From contig JALOPO010000386.1 in NCBI GenBank assembly GCA_025453855.1, forward strand, positions 1 to 5,366: a stretch of DNA of 5,366 nucleotides, written 5' to 3'. Source of the DNA: Gemmatimonadaceae bacterium. Its GTDB lineage: Bacteria; Gemmatimonadota; Gemmatimonadetes; Gemmatimonadales; Gemmatimonadaceae. The translations under genes were made by a program, and so were the position numbers. The notes beneath the pieces were generated by a model. It ran no database searches. It was given only the letters and a program-made list of their open reading frames with translations, and was not told where the DNA came from. Every line of letters starts with the position of its first letter. Within the stretch, counting starts at the first letter, position 1. Positions 1 through 5,285 of the stretch are shown piece by piece.

Positions 1-2
1 CG

Positions 3-815
3 CTCGACGGGCTCGCCGCCGCGCACCGCGGCGTCACCGGCTGGTGGGTGCGAGACCTCGAGACCGGCGCCACGCTCGGCACGCGCGCCGACGAGCCCTT
101 TCCCACGGCGAGCCTGGTCAAGGTGCCGATCGCCGTCGCCGTGATGGAGCTCGTGGAGCAGCGCGAGCTCGCGCTCGACGACGAACTCGGCGTGCTGCGC
201 GTGGACAAGGTGCCGGGCGCCGGCGTGCTGCAGTTCCTGCACAACGGGTTGCGCATCACGGTGCGCGACGCCCTCTACCTCATGCTCGCGCACAGCGACA
301 ACACCGCCACCAACCTCCTGCTCGGCCGCGTCGAGATGCGGCGCGTGGGGCAGGCGATGGAGCGTCGCGGCCTCCCGCGCACCAAGGTGCACGCGAAGGT
401 CTTCCGCGGCGCGCTCACCAGCATCGCCCCCGACAGCAGTGCGAAGTACGGGCTCGGCGTGAGCACGCCGGCCGAGATGGGGCGCCTCTTCACGATGCTC
501 GCCGATGGCCGCGCGGTCTCGCCGGCCAGCGACTCGCTCCTGCTCGCGCTCATGGACGAGAACACGGACCACGAGCTCCTGCAGCGCACCGTGAGCGGCG
601 TCCGCGCCCCGCACAAGACGGGCGCCACCGACTCGGTGCGCACCGAGTGCGCGCTCTTCTTCCTCGAGCACCGCGTGGTGGCCTGCGCCTTCACCCGCGC
701 CAACGCCGACATCCGGTGGGTGCTCGACAGCGAGCCGCAGCTCCTGCTGGGTCGCATGGGGGCGGCGATCGTGGCGGCGTGGCCGCGTCGGGCGCGGACC
801 GCCGGCGGCGACTGA
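3..815 (+). CDS. Class A beta-lactamase-like serine hydrolase (5' end cut off)
   Basis: The frame is open from the window edge to a TGA at 813-815, so the true start and any signal peptide lie upstream; 270 residues are visible. The fold signature is that of the class A beta-lactamase / D-Ala-D-Ala peptidase superfamily (Beta-lactamase2 type). The SxxK nucleophile motif is SLVK at visible residues 37-40, inside PTASLVKVPI. The SDN loop is at 98-100 (HSDNTATNLLL), and KTG is at 205-207 (PHKTGATDS). A class A-like STPAEM segment also occurs. Between SDN and that segment, where class A enzymes carry the deacylating glutamate in an ExxLN omega loop, I see no glutamate. The protein would be expected to be acylated by beta-lactams or peptidoglycan-like substrates in the periplasm, but fast hydrolysis is doubtful. 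About 30 mature residues plus a signal peptide appear to be missing. Family assignment is firm; real beta-lactamase activity is uncertain. Confidence 0.88.
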   Translation, partial: LDGLAAAHRGVTGWWVRDLETGATLGTRADEPFPTASLVKVPIAVAVMELVEQRELALDDELGVLRVDKVPGAGVLQFLHNGLRITVRDALYLMLAHSDNTATNLLLGRVEMRRVGQAMERRGLPRTKVHAKVFRGALTSIAPDSSAKYGLGVSTPAEMGRLFTMLADGRAVSPASDSLLLALMDENTDHELLQRTVSGVRAPHKTGATDSVRTECALFFLEHRVVACAFTRANADIRWVLDSEPQLLLGRMGAAIVAAWPRRARTAGGD

Positions 816-841
816 CCCGCGCTCGGGCGCGCGCCAAGGAG

Positions 842-859
842 ACGATCGGCACGATCGGC
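842..859. repeat. 9-bp tandem duplication ACGATCGGC x2
   Basis: ACGATCGGC occurs twice back to back, 27 bases after the hydrolase stop codon. Each copy contains the palindrome CGATCG. It could be a small operator or a chance duplication; nothing nearby decides between them. Confidence 0.4.
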
Positions 860-1054
860 GCTCGCAGAGGCAGGCGCGGATCCGCGGGTGGTCGCGCGCG
901 GCACTGGGCGGCGGGTGACGGCTGAGCCGTACGCGCGGTACATCCCATGCGCGTGTTCGTCCGGGGGTGAGTGCCGGGTCCACTCCCCCACGACCCTATC
1001 GCCGTCGGCGAGCGGCGTCTGGCGCCGGACTTGCGGGACGGTGTTCCGGCACGC

Positions 1055-1145
1055 TACGGATGGGGGCGCCACGGTGGACGGATGTGACCGGGGCCGCCAT
1101 ACGGATGGGGGCGCCACGGTGGACGGATGTGACCGGGGCCGCCAT
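1055..1145. repeat. Perfect 45-bp tandem repeat, two copies
   Basis: A 45-base unit beginning TACGGATGGGGGCGCC is repeated exactly twice (1055-1099 and 1100-1144, plus one extra matching base) with no mismatch. The junction creates an imperfect hairpin that single copies lack: 1090-1100 can pair with 1105-1115 around the 4-base loop ACGG, 9 of 11 pairs. The repeat ends 147 bases before the start chosen for the sortase-substrate gene. Perfect identity suggests a recent duplication or strong constraint. Its role is unknown; a duplicated regulator-binding site is one possibility. Confidence 0.9.
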
Positions 1146-1291
1146 TATTCCGTCAGTGGGCCGGGCGGCGTCCGACGCGGTGCTGGTCGTTCCCGCAGGG
1201 CCCCGCGGCGAGCCACCCCCGCCGTGACGGCAAGTCGTCCCCAATGGTCGCGGCCGCTCGCACAGGGCCGGTCTCCCTCGCCGCTCACGTC

Positions 1292-1798
1292 ATGACGTCT
1301 CGGGCCGCTCTCTCAGTCCTCACGCTCCTCGCCATGGCGGCGCCCCTCGCGGCGCAGCAGCCGGCCGGGCCGACCTCGGTGGTGCAGCAGGCGCCCACCA
1401 ATCCGACGTGCGACTGCGTCACCGGTGACAACGGCGGCGGGCTGCGGAACCTCGCCGCCTTCGCCCCGCTGGGCTTCATCGGCGCGCTGGCGGCTGCGGG
1501 CGCCCCCGCGCTCTTCGCCGAGAAGCCGGCGACCCCCGGTCCGGTGGTCGCGAGCAACACGCCCCCGGTGGCCGAGCCGCTCTCGCCGACCACGGAAGCC
1601 GCCCGGTCGGCAACGCCGGCCACCGACCCGGCTCCCGTCGCGCCGCCGGCAGCGGCCGAGCGCGCCTTGCCGCCGGACTCGCTCACCCGTGACGGCCTGC
1701 GCGCGCCGGACACCGCCACGCCGCTTCCCTCCGTCGTCATCCTCGGCTCGGGGCTCCTTGCCATCGGTGCTTTCGCCCTGGCGCGCTCGCGGGGCTGA
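1292..1798 (+). CDS. Secreted Pro/Ala-rich protein with sortase-type C-terminal sorting signal
   Basis: This is a 168-residue protein of no family I recognise. Its ends are informative. Residues 1-21 are a typical signal peptide (MTSRAALSVLTLLAMAAPLA, then AQQ), so it is exported. Residues 40-42 are CDC, followed by a Gly-rich patch and a hydrophobic stretch at 54-75. Residues 79-137 are a Pro/Ala/Thr linker. The C-terminus reads APDTATPLPSV (138-148), a hydrophobic helix to about 164, then a short basic tail RSRG. Motif, helix and tail in that order are the layout of a sortase substrate, with APDTA in the place of LPxTA. The sortase gene overlaps it directly downstream. I chose ATG 1292 over ATG 1244 because it gives a compact signal-peptide n-region; neither start has a clear Shine-Dalgarno. 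A PEP-CTERM protein is less likely since VPEP is absent. Function beyond surface or periplasmic anchoring is unknown. Confidence 0.72.
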   Translation: MTSRAALSVLTLLAMAAPLAAQQPAGPTSVVQQAPTNPTCDCVTGDNGGGLRNLAAFAPLGFIGALAAAGAPALFAEKPATPGPVVASNTPPVAEPLSPTTEAARSATPATDPAPVAPPAAAERALPPDSLTRDGLRAPDTATPLPSVVILGSGLLAIGAFALARSRG

Positions 1799-2468
1799 TC
1801 AGGCGGCGATCGACGCCGCCGTCGCACGATCCCGCCAGCGGCGCCGCAACCGGCGGCGGTTCGGGTGGATCGTGTTCGGCGCCGGGTTTCTGCTGCTCGC
1901 CGTCGTCGGGTCGGCGCTCCTTCGCGCCACCGTCATGCGCCAGCGCGCGCGTGCCGAGTGGCTCAAGGTGGTGAAGGCCGCCACGCTCACCCCGGCGCTC
2001 GCCGGCATGACCATGAAGGCGGTCAAGCCCGGCGCCCCCGTCGTCCGCCTCCTCGTGCCGTCCATCCGCCTCGACGAGGTGGTGGTCGAGGGGATCGACG
2101 ACAAGTCGCTGTGGGCCGGCCCGGGACACATGCCCGGCACCGTGCTCCCCGGCGTCGCCGGCAACAGCGTCATCTCCGCGCATCGCGATCGGCACTTCCA
2201 TCGCCTCGACGAGATCCGCGTCGGCGACATGATCGAGACGCAGACGCCGTACGTGCAGGTGACCTGGCGCATCGTCACGCGCCAGATCGTCGGCCGCGAC
2301 GAACGCGTCCTCAAGCGCAGCGACGAGCCGTTGCTGACGCTCACCACCTGCTGGCCGACGCGCTTCGTCGGTCCCGCGCCCGACCGCCTGATCCTCACCG
2401 CGGTCCCCTATCGCGTGCGCGAGCAGGCCCCTCAGACGCTCCCTCCGGCCACGGCGTCGCGGTCCTGA
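1767..2468 (+). CDS. Sortase family transpeptidase, class D-like
   Basis: With the GTG at 1767 this is a 233-residue type II membrane protein. It has an Arg-rich cytoplasmic N-terminus (21-31), one membrane helix (about 32-52), then an extracytoplasmic catalytic domain. Sortase landmarks are all present: VPSIRLDEVVVEG (97-109), the GPGHMPGT segment (118-125), catalytic His139 in VISAHRD, catalytic Cys195 in TLTTCWP, and Arg207 in APDRLILTAV. The order and spacing fit class D and related Gram-negative sortases. The residue before the His is Ala rather than the usual Gly. It should cleave a C-terminal sorting motif and transfer the protein to an amine acceptor. The likely substrate is the gene just upstream, which it overlaps by 32 bases, suggesting coupled translation. 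The start is uncertain: there is no ATG before the helix, and TTG 1758 is an alternative. Family is secure; acceptor and class are inferred. Confidence 0.9.
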   Translation: MLSPWRARGADQAAIDAAVARSRQRRRNRRRFGWIVFGAGFLLLAVVGSALLRATVMRQRARAEWLKVVKAATLTPALAGMTMKAVKPGAPVVRLLVPSIRLDEVVVEGIDDKSLWAGPGHMPGTVLPGVAGNSVISAHRDRHFHRLDEIRVGDMIETQTPYVQVTWRIVTRQIVGRDERVLKRSDEPLLTLTTCWPTRFVGPAPDRLILTAVPYRVREQAPQTLPPATASRS

Positions 2469-2510
2469 CGCGTCGTGCCGGTGTTGCGGCGCGGTAGCAG
2501 AGGCTCGCCT

Positions 2511-2537
2511 GGGGGGCATCGGCGTATGCCTCCCTTT
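2511..2537 (+). terminator. Rho-independent-type terminator of the sortase unit
   Basis: GGGGGGCAT (2511-2519) pairs with ATGCCTCCC (2526-2534): nine pairs with one G-U, a 6-base loop, followed at once by TTT. It starts 42 bases after the sortase stop codon and ends the substrate-sortase unit. The T-run is short, so efficiency is uncertain. Confidence 0.62.
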
Positions 2538-2685
2538 GCTCCTGCTGAACTGCTGGGCGCTGCGCGCCGAGTTCAGGAGTTCGGGAGTTCAGGAGGACTG
2601 CATGGCACGGCGCCGTCGTGGTGGTCCTCCCGAACTCCCGAACTCCTGAACTCGGCGCGCAGCGCCCACGCAGTTCAGAAAGAGC
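2538..2685. repeat. Long intergenic palindrome with ~61-bp arms
   Basis: Left arm 2538-2598 is the reverse complement of right arm 2624-2685 apart from a one-base gap, one internal A/G difference and a few mismatches near the outer ends. The 25-base spacer holds the palindrome ACGGCGCCGT (2607-2616), centred on the same point. Each arm carries an 8-base iteration: GAGTTCAG, GAGTTCGG, GAGTTCAG on the left (2569-2592), with the complement on the right. It begins immediately after the sortase terminator and ends 78 bases before psuG. It holds no gene. Its shape suggests a non-autonomous mobile repeat (MITE- or REP-like) or a strong RNA/DNA hairpin. No flanking target duplication was evident. Confidence 0.88.
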
Positions 2686-2751
2686 ATCGAGCACGCACCG
2701 CTGCACGCGCGGTACGCCCGAGCGTCCCTCGGCCGCCGTGCCGGCACGCGA

Positions 2752-2757
2752 TAGCTT
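2752..2757 (+). promoter_or_regulatory. Possible -10 element of psuG (leaderless arrangement)
   Basis: TAGCTT fits the loose TANNNT form of a -10 box and ends six bases before the psuG ATG, the spacing seen in leaderless transcripts. No Shine-Dalgarno precedes this ATG, which agrees. No convincing -35 box is visible, so this is a weak call. Confidence 0.28.
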
Positions 2758-2763
2758 GGATGG

Positions 2764-3663
2764 ATGCTCAGGAGACTCCACGGGATCGCCGCCGCCATCG
2801 AGCATGGGCAGCCGGTGGTGGCGCTCGAGACGTCGGTGCTGGCGCAGGGGCTGCCGATCCCGCACAACGCCACCGCGGCCGAGGCGATGGACCGCGCGGT
2901 GCGCGAGGCGGGCGCGCTCCCCGCGCTCACCGCGGTGGCTGGCGGCGTGCCCACGCTCGGCCTCACCAGTGCGGAGCTGGCGCGCTTCCTCGCGCGTGAC
3001 GGGGTGCGCAAGATCGGCGCGCGCGACATCGCGCCGTGCGCGGTCGCCGGCGCCGATGGCGCCACCACCGTCGCGGCAGCCCTCGCGCTCGCGCATGCCG
3101 GCGGCGTGCGCGTCTTCGCGACGGGCGGCATCGGCGGCGTGCACCGTGGCGCGCCGTACGACGAGTCCGGCGACCTGCTCGCGCTCGCGCGCACGCCGCT
3201 CGTCGTGACCTGCGCGGGGGCCAAGTCGATCCTCGACCTGCCGGCCACGCTGGAGCGGCTCGAGACGCTCAACGTCGCCGTCGTCGGCTGGGGCACCGAC
3301 GAGCTCCCGGGCTTCTTCACGCGCACCACCGGATTGCGCATCGCGCATGTGGTGGACGGCGCCGAGGCGGTCGCGCGCATGGCGCGCACGCAGTGGAGTC
3401 TGGGGCTGCCGGGGGCGATCCTGGTGGTCATTCCGCCGCCCGCCGCCACCGCGCTCGCGCAGGCGGAAGTCGACGCCGCCGTCGGCCGGGCGCTGGTGGA
3501 GGCCGAGCGCGCGGGCGTGCGCGGGGCGGCGCTCACGCCCTTCCTGCTCGGCGCCGTCGTGGCGGCGACCGGGGGGCGCTCGCTGGCCGCGAACCTCGCG
3601 CTGCTCGAGCAGAACGCCCGGGTGGCGGGGGAGATCGCCGTCGCCCTCGGCCACCTCGCCTGA
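2764..3663 (+). CDS. psuG: Pseudouridine-5'-phosphate glycosidase
   Basis: This 299-residue protein belongs to the PsuG / indigoidine-synthase-A family and is close to the usual length of about 300. It reversibly splits pseudouridine 5'-phosphate into uracil and ribose 5-phosphate in the cytoplasm, the C-C bond-breaking step in salvage of the modified RNA nucleoside. Family motifs run end to end: PVVALETSVLAQGLP (17-31), a lysine at 83 in VRKIGARD, FATGGIGGVHRGA (118-130), Asp137, CAGAKSILDLP (150-160) with the expected Schiff-base lysine at 154, VVGWGTDELPGF (173-184), TPFLL and SLAANLAL with Asn277. These positions match, by a steady offset, the active-site Glu31, Lys93, Asp149, Lys166 and Asn289 that I recall for the E. 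coli enzyme. The family's ALEST is ALETS here. No psuK kinase or pseudouridine transporter is in the window, so the source of substrate is not shown. ATG 2764 is the only sensible start. Confidence 0.96.
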   Translation: MLRRLHGIAAAIEHGQPVVALETSVLAQGLPIPHNATAAEAMDRAVREAGALPALTAVAGGVPTLGLTSAELARFLARDGVRKIGARDIAPCAVAGADGATTVAAALALAHAGGVRVFATGGIGGVHRGAPYDESGDLLALARTPLVVTCAGAKSILDLPATLERLETLNVAVVGWGTDELPGFFTRTTGLRIAHVVDGAEAVARMARTQWSLGLPGAILVVIPPPAATALAQAEVDAAVGRALVEAERAGVRGAALTPFLLGAVVAATGGRSLAANLALLEQNARVAGEIAVALGHLA

Positions 3664-3670
3664 CCTGCCG

Positions 3671-3697
3671 CGCCGGGCGCCCGTGTCCGCCCCGGCG
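3671..3697 (+). terminator. Possible hairpin after psuG
   Basis: CGCCGGG (3671-3677) pairs perfectly with CCCGGCG (3691-3697) around a 13-base loop, eight bases after the psuG stop codon. No T-run follows, so it may act only as an mRNA 3' stabiliser or a weak terminator. Confidence 0.35.
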
Positions 3698-3792
3698 ACA
3701 CACCGCCGCACGATCGGGGTAGAGGATCGCAGCACGGAGCGCACGGCCCACGACCTCGTGCGCGGGGGGCGCGCATGGCGTGACACCAGCTG

Positions 3793-3798
3793 TATCTT
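3793..3798 (+). promoter_or_regulatory. Possible -10 element for the TPR gene
   Basis: TATCTT lies 31 bases before the TPR-protein ATG and would give a leader of about 25 bases that includes the ribosome binding site. No good -35 sequence stands 16-18 bases upstream, so it is tentative. Confidence 0.3.
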
Positions 3799-3815
3799 CC
3801 GGCCGTCGCCGCTTC

Positions 3816-3823
3816 GGGAGGAG
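3816..3823 (+). promoter_or_regulatory. Strong Shine-Dalgarno for the TPR gene
   Basis: The leader reads GGGAGGAGTAGGAG immediately before ATG 3830. GGGAGGAG is a near-ideal ribosome binding site at normal spacing. It is the clearest one in the window and fixes the TPR start at 3830 rather than at GTG 3780 in the other frame. Confidence 0.75.
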
Positions 3824-3829
3824 TAGGAG

Positions 3830-4856
3830 ATGCCTTCGCAATTCCTGTCGTCCGAGGAGTACGACGAGCGCGCCCACCAGCTCTACAACGAGGGGCGGTT
3901 CGACGACGCGTTGTCGGTGCTCAAGGAAGGGCTCGCGCTCTACCCGACCGCCGTGGAGCTGCACGTGGGCGAGGGGTATGCGCGCCTGGCGCGCGAGGAG
4001 TACGCCTGGGCCCGAGAATGCGCGCAAGAACTTCCGCCGCATCCTCGAGCTCGGGTACCATGACGACGTGGAGCTCATGCTCCAGGTCGGCCGCGCACTC
4101 TTCCGCGACAACCTCGTCGAGGATGCCTCGCAGTTCTTCGACATCGCCGTGCAGCAGGAGCCGGACAGCGCCGAGGCGGTGAGCTGCATGGGCTACGCCG
4201 AGCACCGCTGCGGTGACGAGGACGCCGCGATCAGCACGTTGCGACGCGCGCTCAAGCTCGATCCCGAGTATCTCGAGGCGCGCATCTACCTCGCCAACGT
4301 GCTCTACGACAAGCAGGAGTACGAGGCCGCGCTCTACCACTTCGAGAAGACCAAGCCCGAGGATCACTGGGACGAGCTCGGGATCTGGCGCCTCATGGAG
4401 CTCAAGAAGGCCGCCTACCGCCTCAAGGACGACGACCCCGACCTCGCGCCGTGGGAGGCGCGCCTCGAGGAGCTGAACGGCGACACCGACGCCATCGACG
4501 AGTTGCTCGCCGAGGTGGAGGCGACGGTGCTCGGCGAGCACGAGGAGCAGCCCGACACGCGCGGGCAGCTGGAGCTGTTCGGCACGCTGCTCGCGGAGAT
4601 GCGCGAGCAGCGCGCCGGCGCGTCGGAGCACGCGGTGCTCACCCGCAACGGCGACACCTACACGGGGTCATGGGACGAGATCGTGCGGGCGCTGCAGGAG
4701 GCGTCGTCGTCGATGCGCGGCCGCCCGGCGTTCGAGTTCATGCTCGCCGAGTCGGCGCGCATCCTCGCCCAGACCGGCATCAGCATCTCCACCGAGTCGC
4801 CGGAGGCCTTCGTGCGCGGATCGGCCGAGGCGGGGGTGCTCAAGATCCTGCATTGA
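3830..4856 (+). CDS. Tetratricopeptide-repeat protein, frame broken near 4010-4014
   Basis: Two frames together encode one TPR protein. The first, from ATG 3830, gives a clean TPR at residues 10-43 (EEYDERAHQLYNEGRFDDAL) and continues to about REEYAWA; read on unchanged it ends at TGA 4061-4063 with 77 residues. The rest lies one base on, from about 4014 to TGA 4854-4856, starting ENARKNFRRILEL. Removing one C of the CCC at 4011-4013 joins them into a 341-residue protein. In that joined numbering further TPRs fall near 80-112, 114-146 (ending ALKLDPE) and 148-180 (ANVLYDKQEYEAALYHFEK). The last 150 residues, acidic and helical in look, match nothing I recognise. There is no signal peptide, so it is probably a cytoplasmic protein-protein scaffold. 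A sequencing or assembly indel is the simplest explanation; a true pseudogene is possible. If only the downstream part is translated, ATG 4077 is its likely start. Confidence 0.8.
4008..4018 (+). other. Frame break within the TPR gene
   Basis: Upstream coding sense (EEYAWA) is in the frame of 3830; downstream sense (ENARKNF) is in the next frame. The run GGGCCC at 4008-4013 sits at the crossover, and one C too many explains the shift. The frame-1 codons there (TGG GCC CGA) do not form a recognised +1 slippery site. Confidence 0.75.
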
Positions 4857-4873
4857 GTCGTGCGCCAGTTCGT

Positions 4874-4912
4874 CGACCGCGCGCCCGTGCTGCTGACGCG
4901 GGCGCGCGGTCG
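4874..4912 (+). terminator. Strong hairpin terminator after the TPR gene
   Basis: CGACCGCGCGCCCG (4874-4887) and CGGGCGCGCGGTCG (4899-4912) form a perfect 14-bp GC-rich stem with an 11-base loop, 17 bases after the stop codon. The following bases, TGTATTC, are only modestly T-rich. It probably ends the TPR transcript. Confidence 0.65.
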
Positions 4913-4960
4913 TGTATTCACCACGGACGCAGGTGCCTGCAGCGGGCCGGCGCATGCGGG

Positions 4961-5170
4961 AGAGTGCAACGGCCGTCGGCACGGAGGCGCGGAGAACGAC
5001 CGGAGGACGGAGGTCGGCATGCGGGAGCCGACGCGCATGCGGGACCATTGAGAAAAGCTGTTGATCGGTCCCGCATGCGCGGGGAGCTCCGGGTGCCACG
5101 CGGTCATCGTCGGCGCCCCCTCCGTGTTCCGGTGGTTCTCCGCGCCTCCGTGCTGACGCGGTTGCAGTCT
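4961..5170. repeat. Nested inverted-repeat element with CGGAG-rich arms
   Basis: Outer arms 4961-5013 and 5119-5170 are imperfect reverse complements, with a perfect 19-bp core: 4979-4997 (GCACGGAGGCGCGGAGAAC) pairs with 5135-5153. Inside lies a perfect 15-bp hairpin, 5032-5046 with 5067-5081, around a 20-base loop that is AT-rich for this genome. The arms are built from CACGGAGG/GCGGAG iterations, a style of dispersed repeat I recall from several GC-rich soil phyla, though I cannot search for it. Weaker symmetry may extend out to about 4920 and 5230. It probably is a palindromic intergenic repeat. Confidence 0.82.
5032..5081. repeat. Perfect 15-bp hairpin at the centre of the element
   Basis: CGCGCATGCGGGACC (5032-5046) and GGTCCCGCATGCGCG (5067-5081) are exact reverse complements. 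The loop 5047-5066 includes TTGAGAAAAGCTGTTGATC, strikingly AT-rich against its surroundings. Confidence 0.85.
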
Positions 5171-5220
5171 GGTGCGTACTCCGCGCCGACGCGCTTGCAG
5201 TGTCGTGCGCACTCCGCGCG
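5155..5220. repeat. 33-bp tandem repeat, two diverged copies
   Basis: Units 5155-5187 and 5188-5220 agree at 28 of 33 positions. They share GACGCG, TTGCAGT, GTGCG and ACTCCGCGC blocks. The first unit overlaps the right arm of the inverted-repeat element, and similar TGCAAC / CTGCAG sequence appears in the left arm in reverse. Confidence 0.78.
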
Positions 5221-5285
5221 GCAGGTCGCCCGCCGTCGCGGCGGGCTCCGTTCGCGCGTCCCCTGACCACCACCTCACTCCTCCG

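Larger units (their letters stand above)
816..1291. other. Non-coding region between hydrolase and sortase-substrate gene
   Basis: This 476-base stretch has no convincing gene on either strand. The open frames across it give low-complexity Arg/Gly/Ala translations without family motifs. It contains the 9-bp duplication at 842-859, a short perfect palindrome ACGGCT-G-AGCCGT at 918-930, and the 45-bp tandem repeat at 1055-1145. I found no clear hairpin plus T-run terminator for the hydrolase and no clear promoter for the gene that follows. Confidence 0.6.
4913..5285. other. Non-coding region filled by palindromic and tandem repeats
   Basis: No gene is supported on either strand in these 373 bases. 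They hold a nested inverted repeat (4961-5170), four copies of the 10-mer GCATGCGGGA (three direct, one inverted), and a 33-bp tandem duplication (5155-5220). The last 65 bases before the peptidase start show no clear promoter or Shine-Dalgarno. Confidence 0.65.

Noticed and set aside
817..835. Terminator after the hydrolase
   Set aside because: Only a 5-bp CGCGC/GCGCG stem with no T-run; in DNA this GC-rich that is expected by chance.
275..1117. Minus-strand open frame of 280 codons over the hydrolase and spacer
   Set aside because: It lies opposite a motif-bearing hydrolase and runs through the 45-bp repeat. No domain or ribosome binding site supports it.
888..1295. Possible small gene containing the 45-bp repeat as a 15-residue repeat
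   Set aside because: The translation is low-complexity Arg/Gly/Ala, no Shine-Dalgarno or recognisable motif is present, and every frame through the repeat is equally open because the period is a multiple of three.
1719..1798. PEP-CTERM / exosortase signal
   Set aside because: The tail lacks VPEP, and the partner gene is a true Cys-His-Arg sortase rather than a multi-spanning exosortase.
2395..3786. Long open frame on the minus strand opposite psuG (463 codons)
   Set aside because: It is a high-GC mirror of psuG. Its translation is Arg/Ala/Gly-rich with no family motif, and the + strand carries a complete PsuG.
3780..3829. GTG 3780 as the start of the TPR protein in the downstream frame
   Set aside because: The translation between 3780 and about 4010 in that frame is Arg/Ser/Pro-rich and not TPR-like, while the other frame carries the TPR and the ribosome binding site.
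4004..4020. Programmed ribosomal frameshift in the TPR gene
   Set aside because: The zero-frame codons TGG GCC CGA GAA do not let the P-site tRNA re-pair in the +1 frame, and there is no stop codon at the site or internal Shine-Dalgarno close by. A one-base indel is simpler.
4913..5285. CRISPR array
   Set aside because: The repeats here are inverted or adjacent tandem copies without regular unique spacers, and no cas gene is present.
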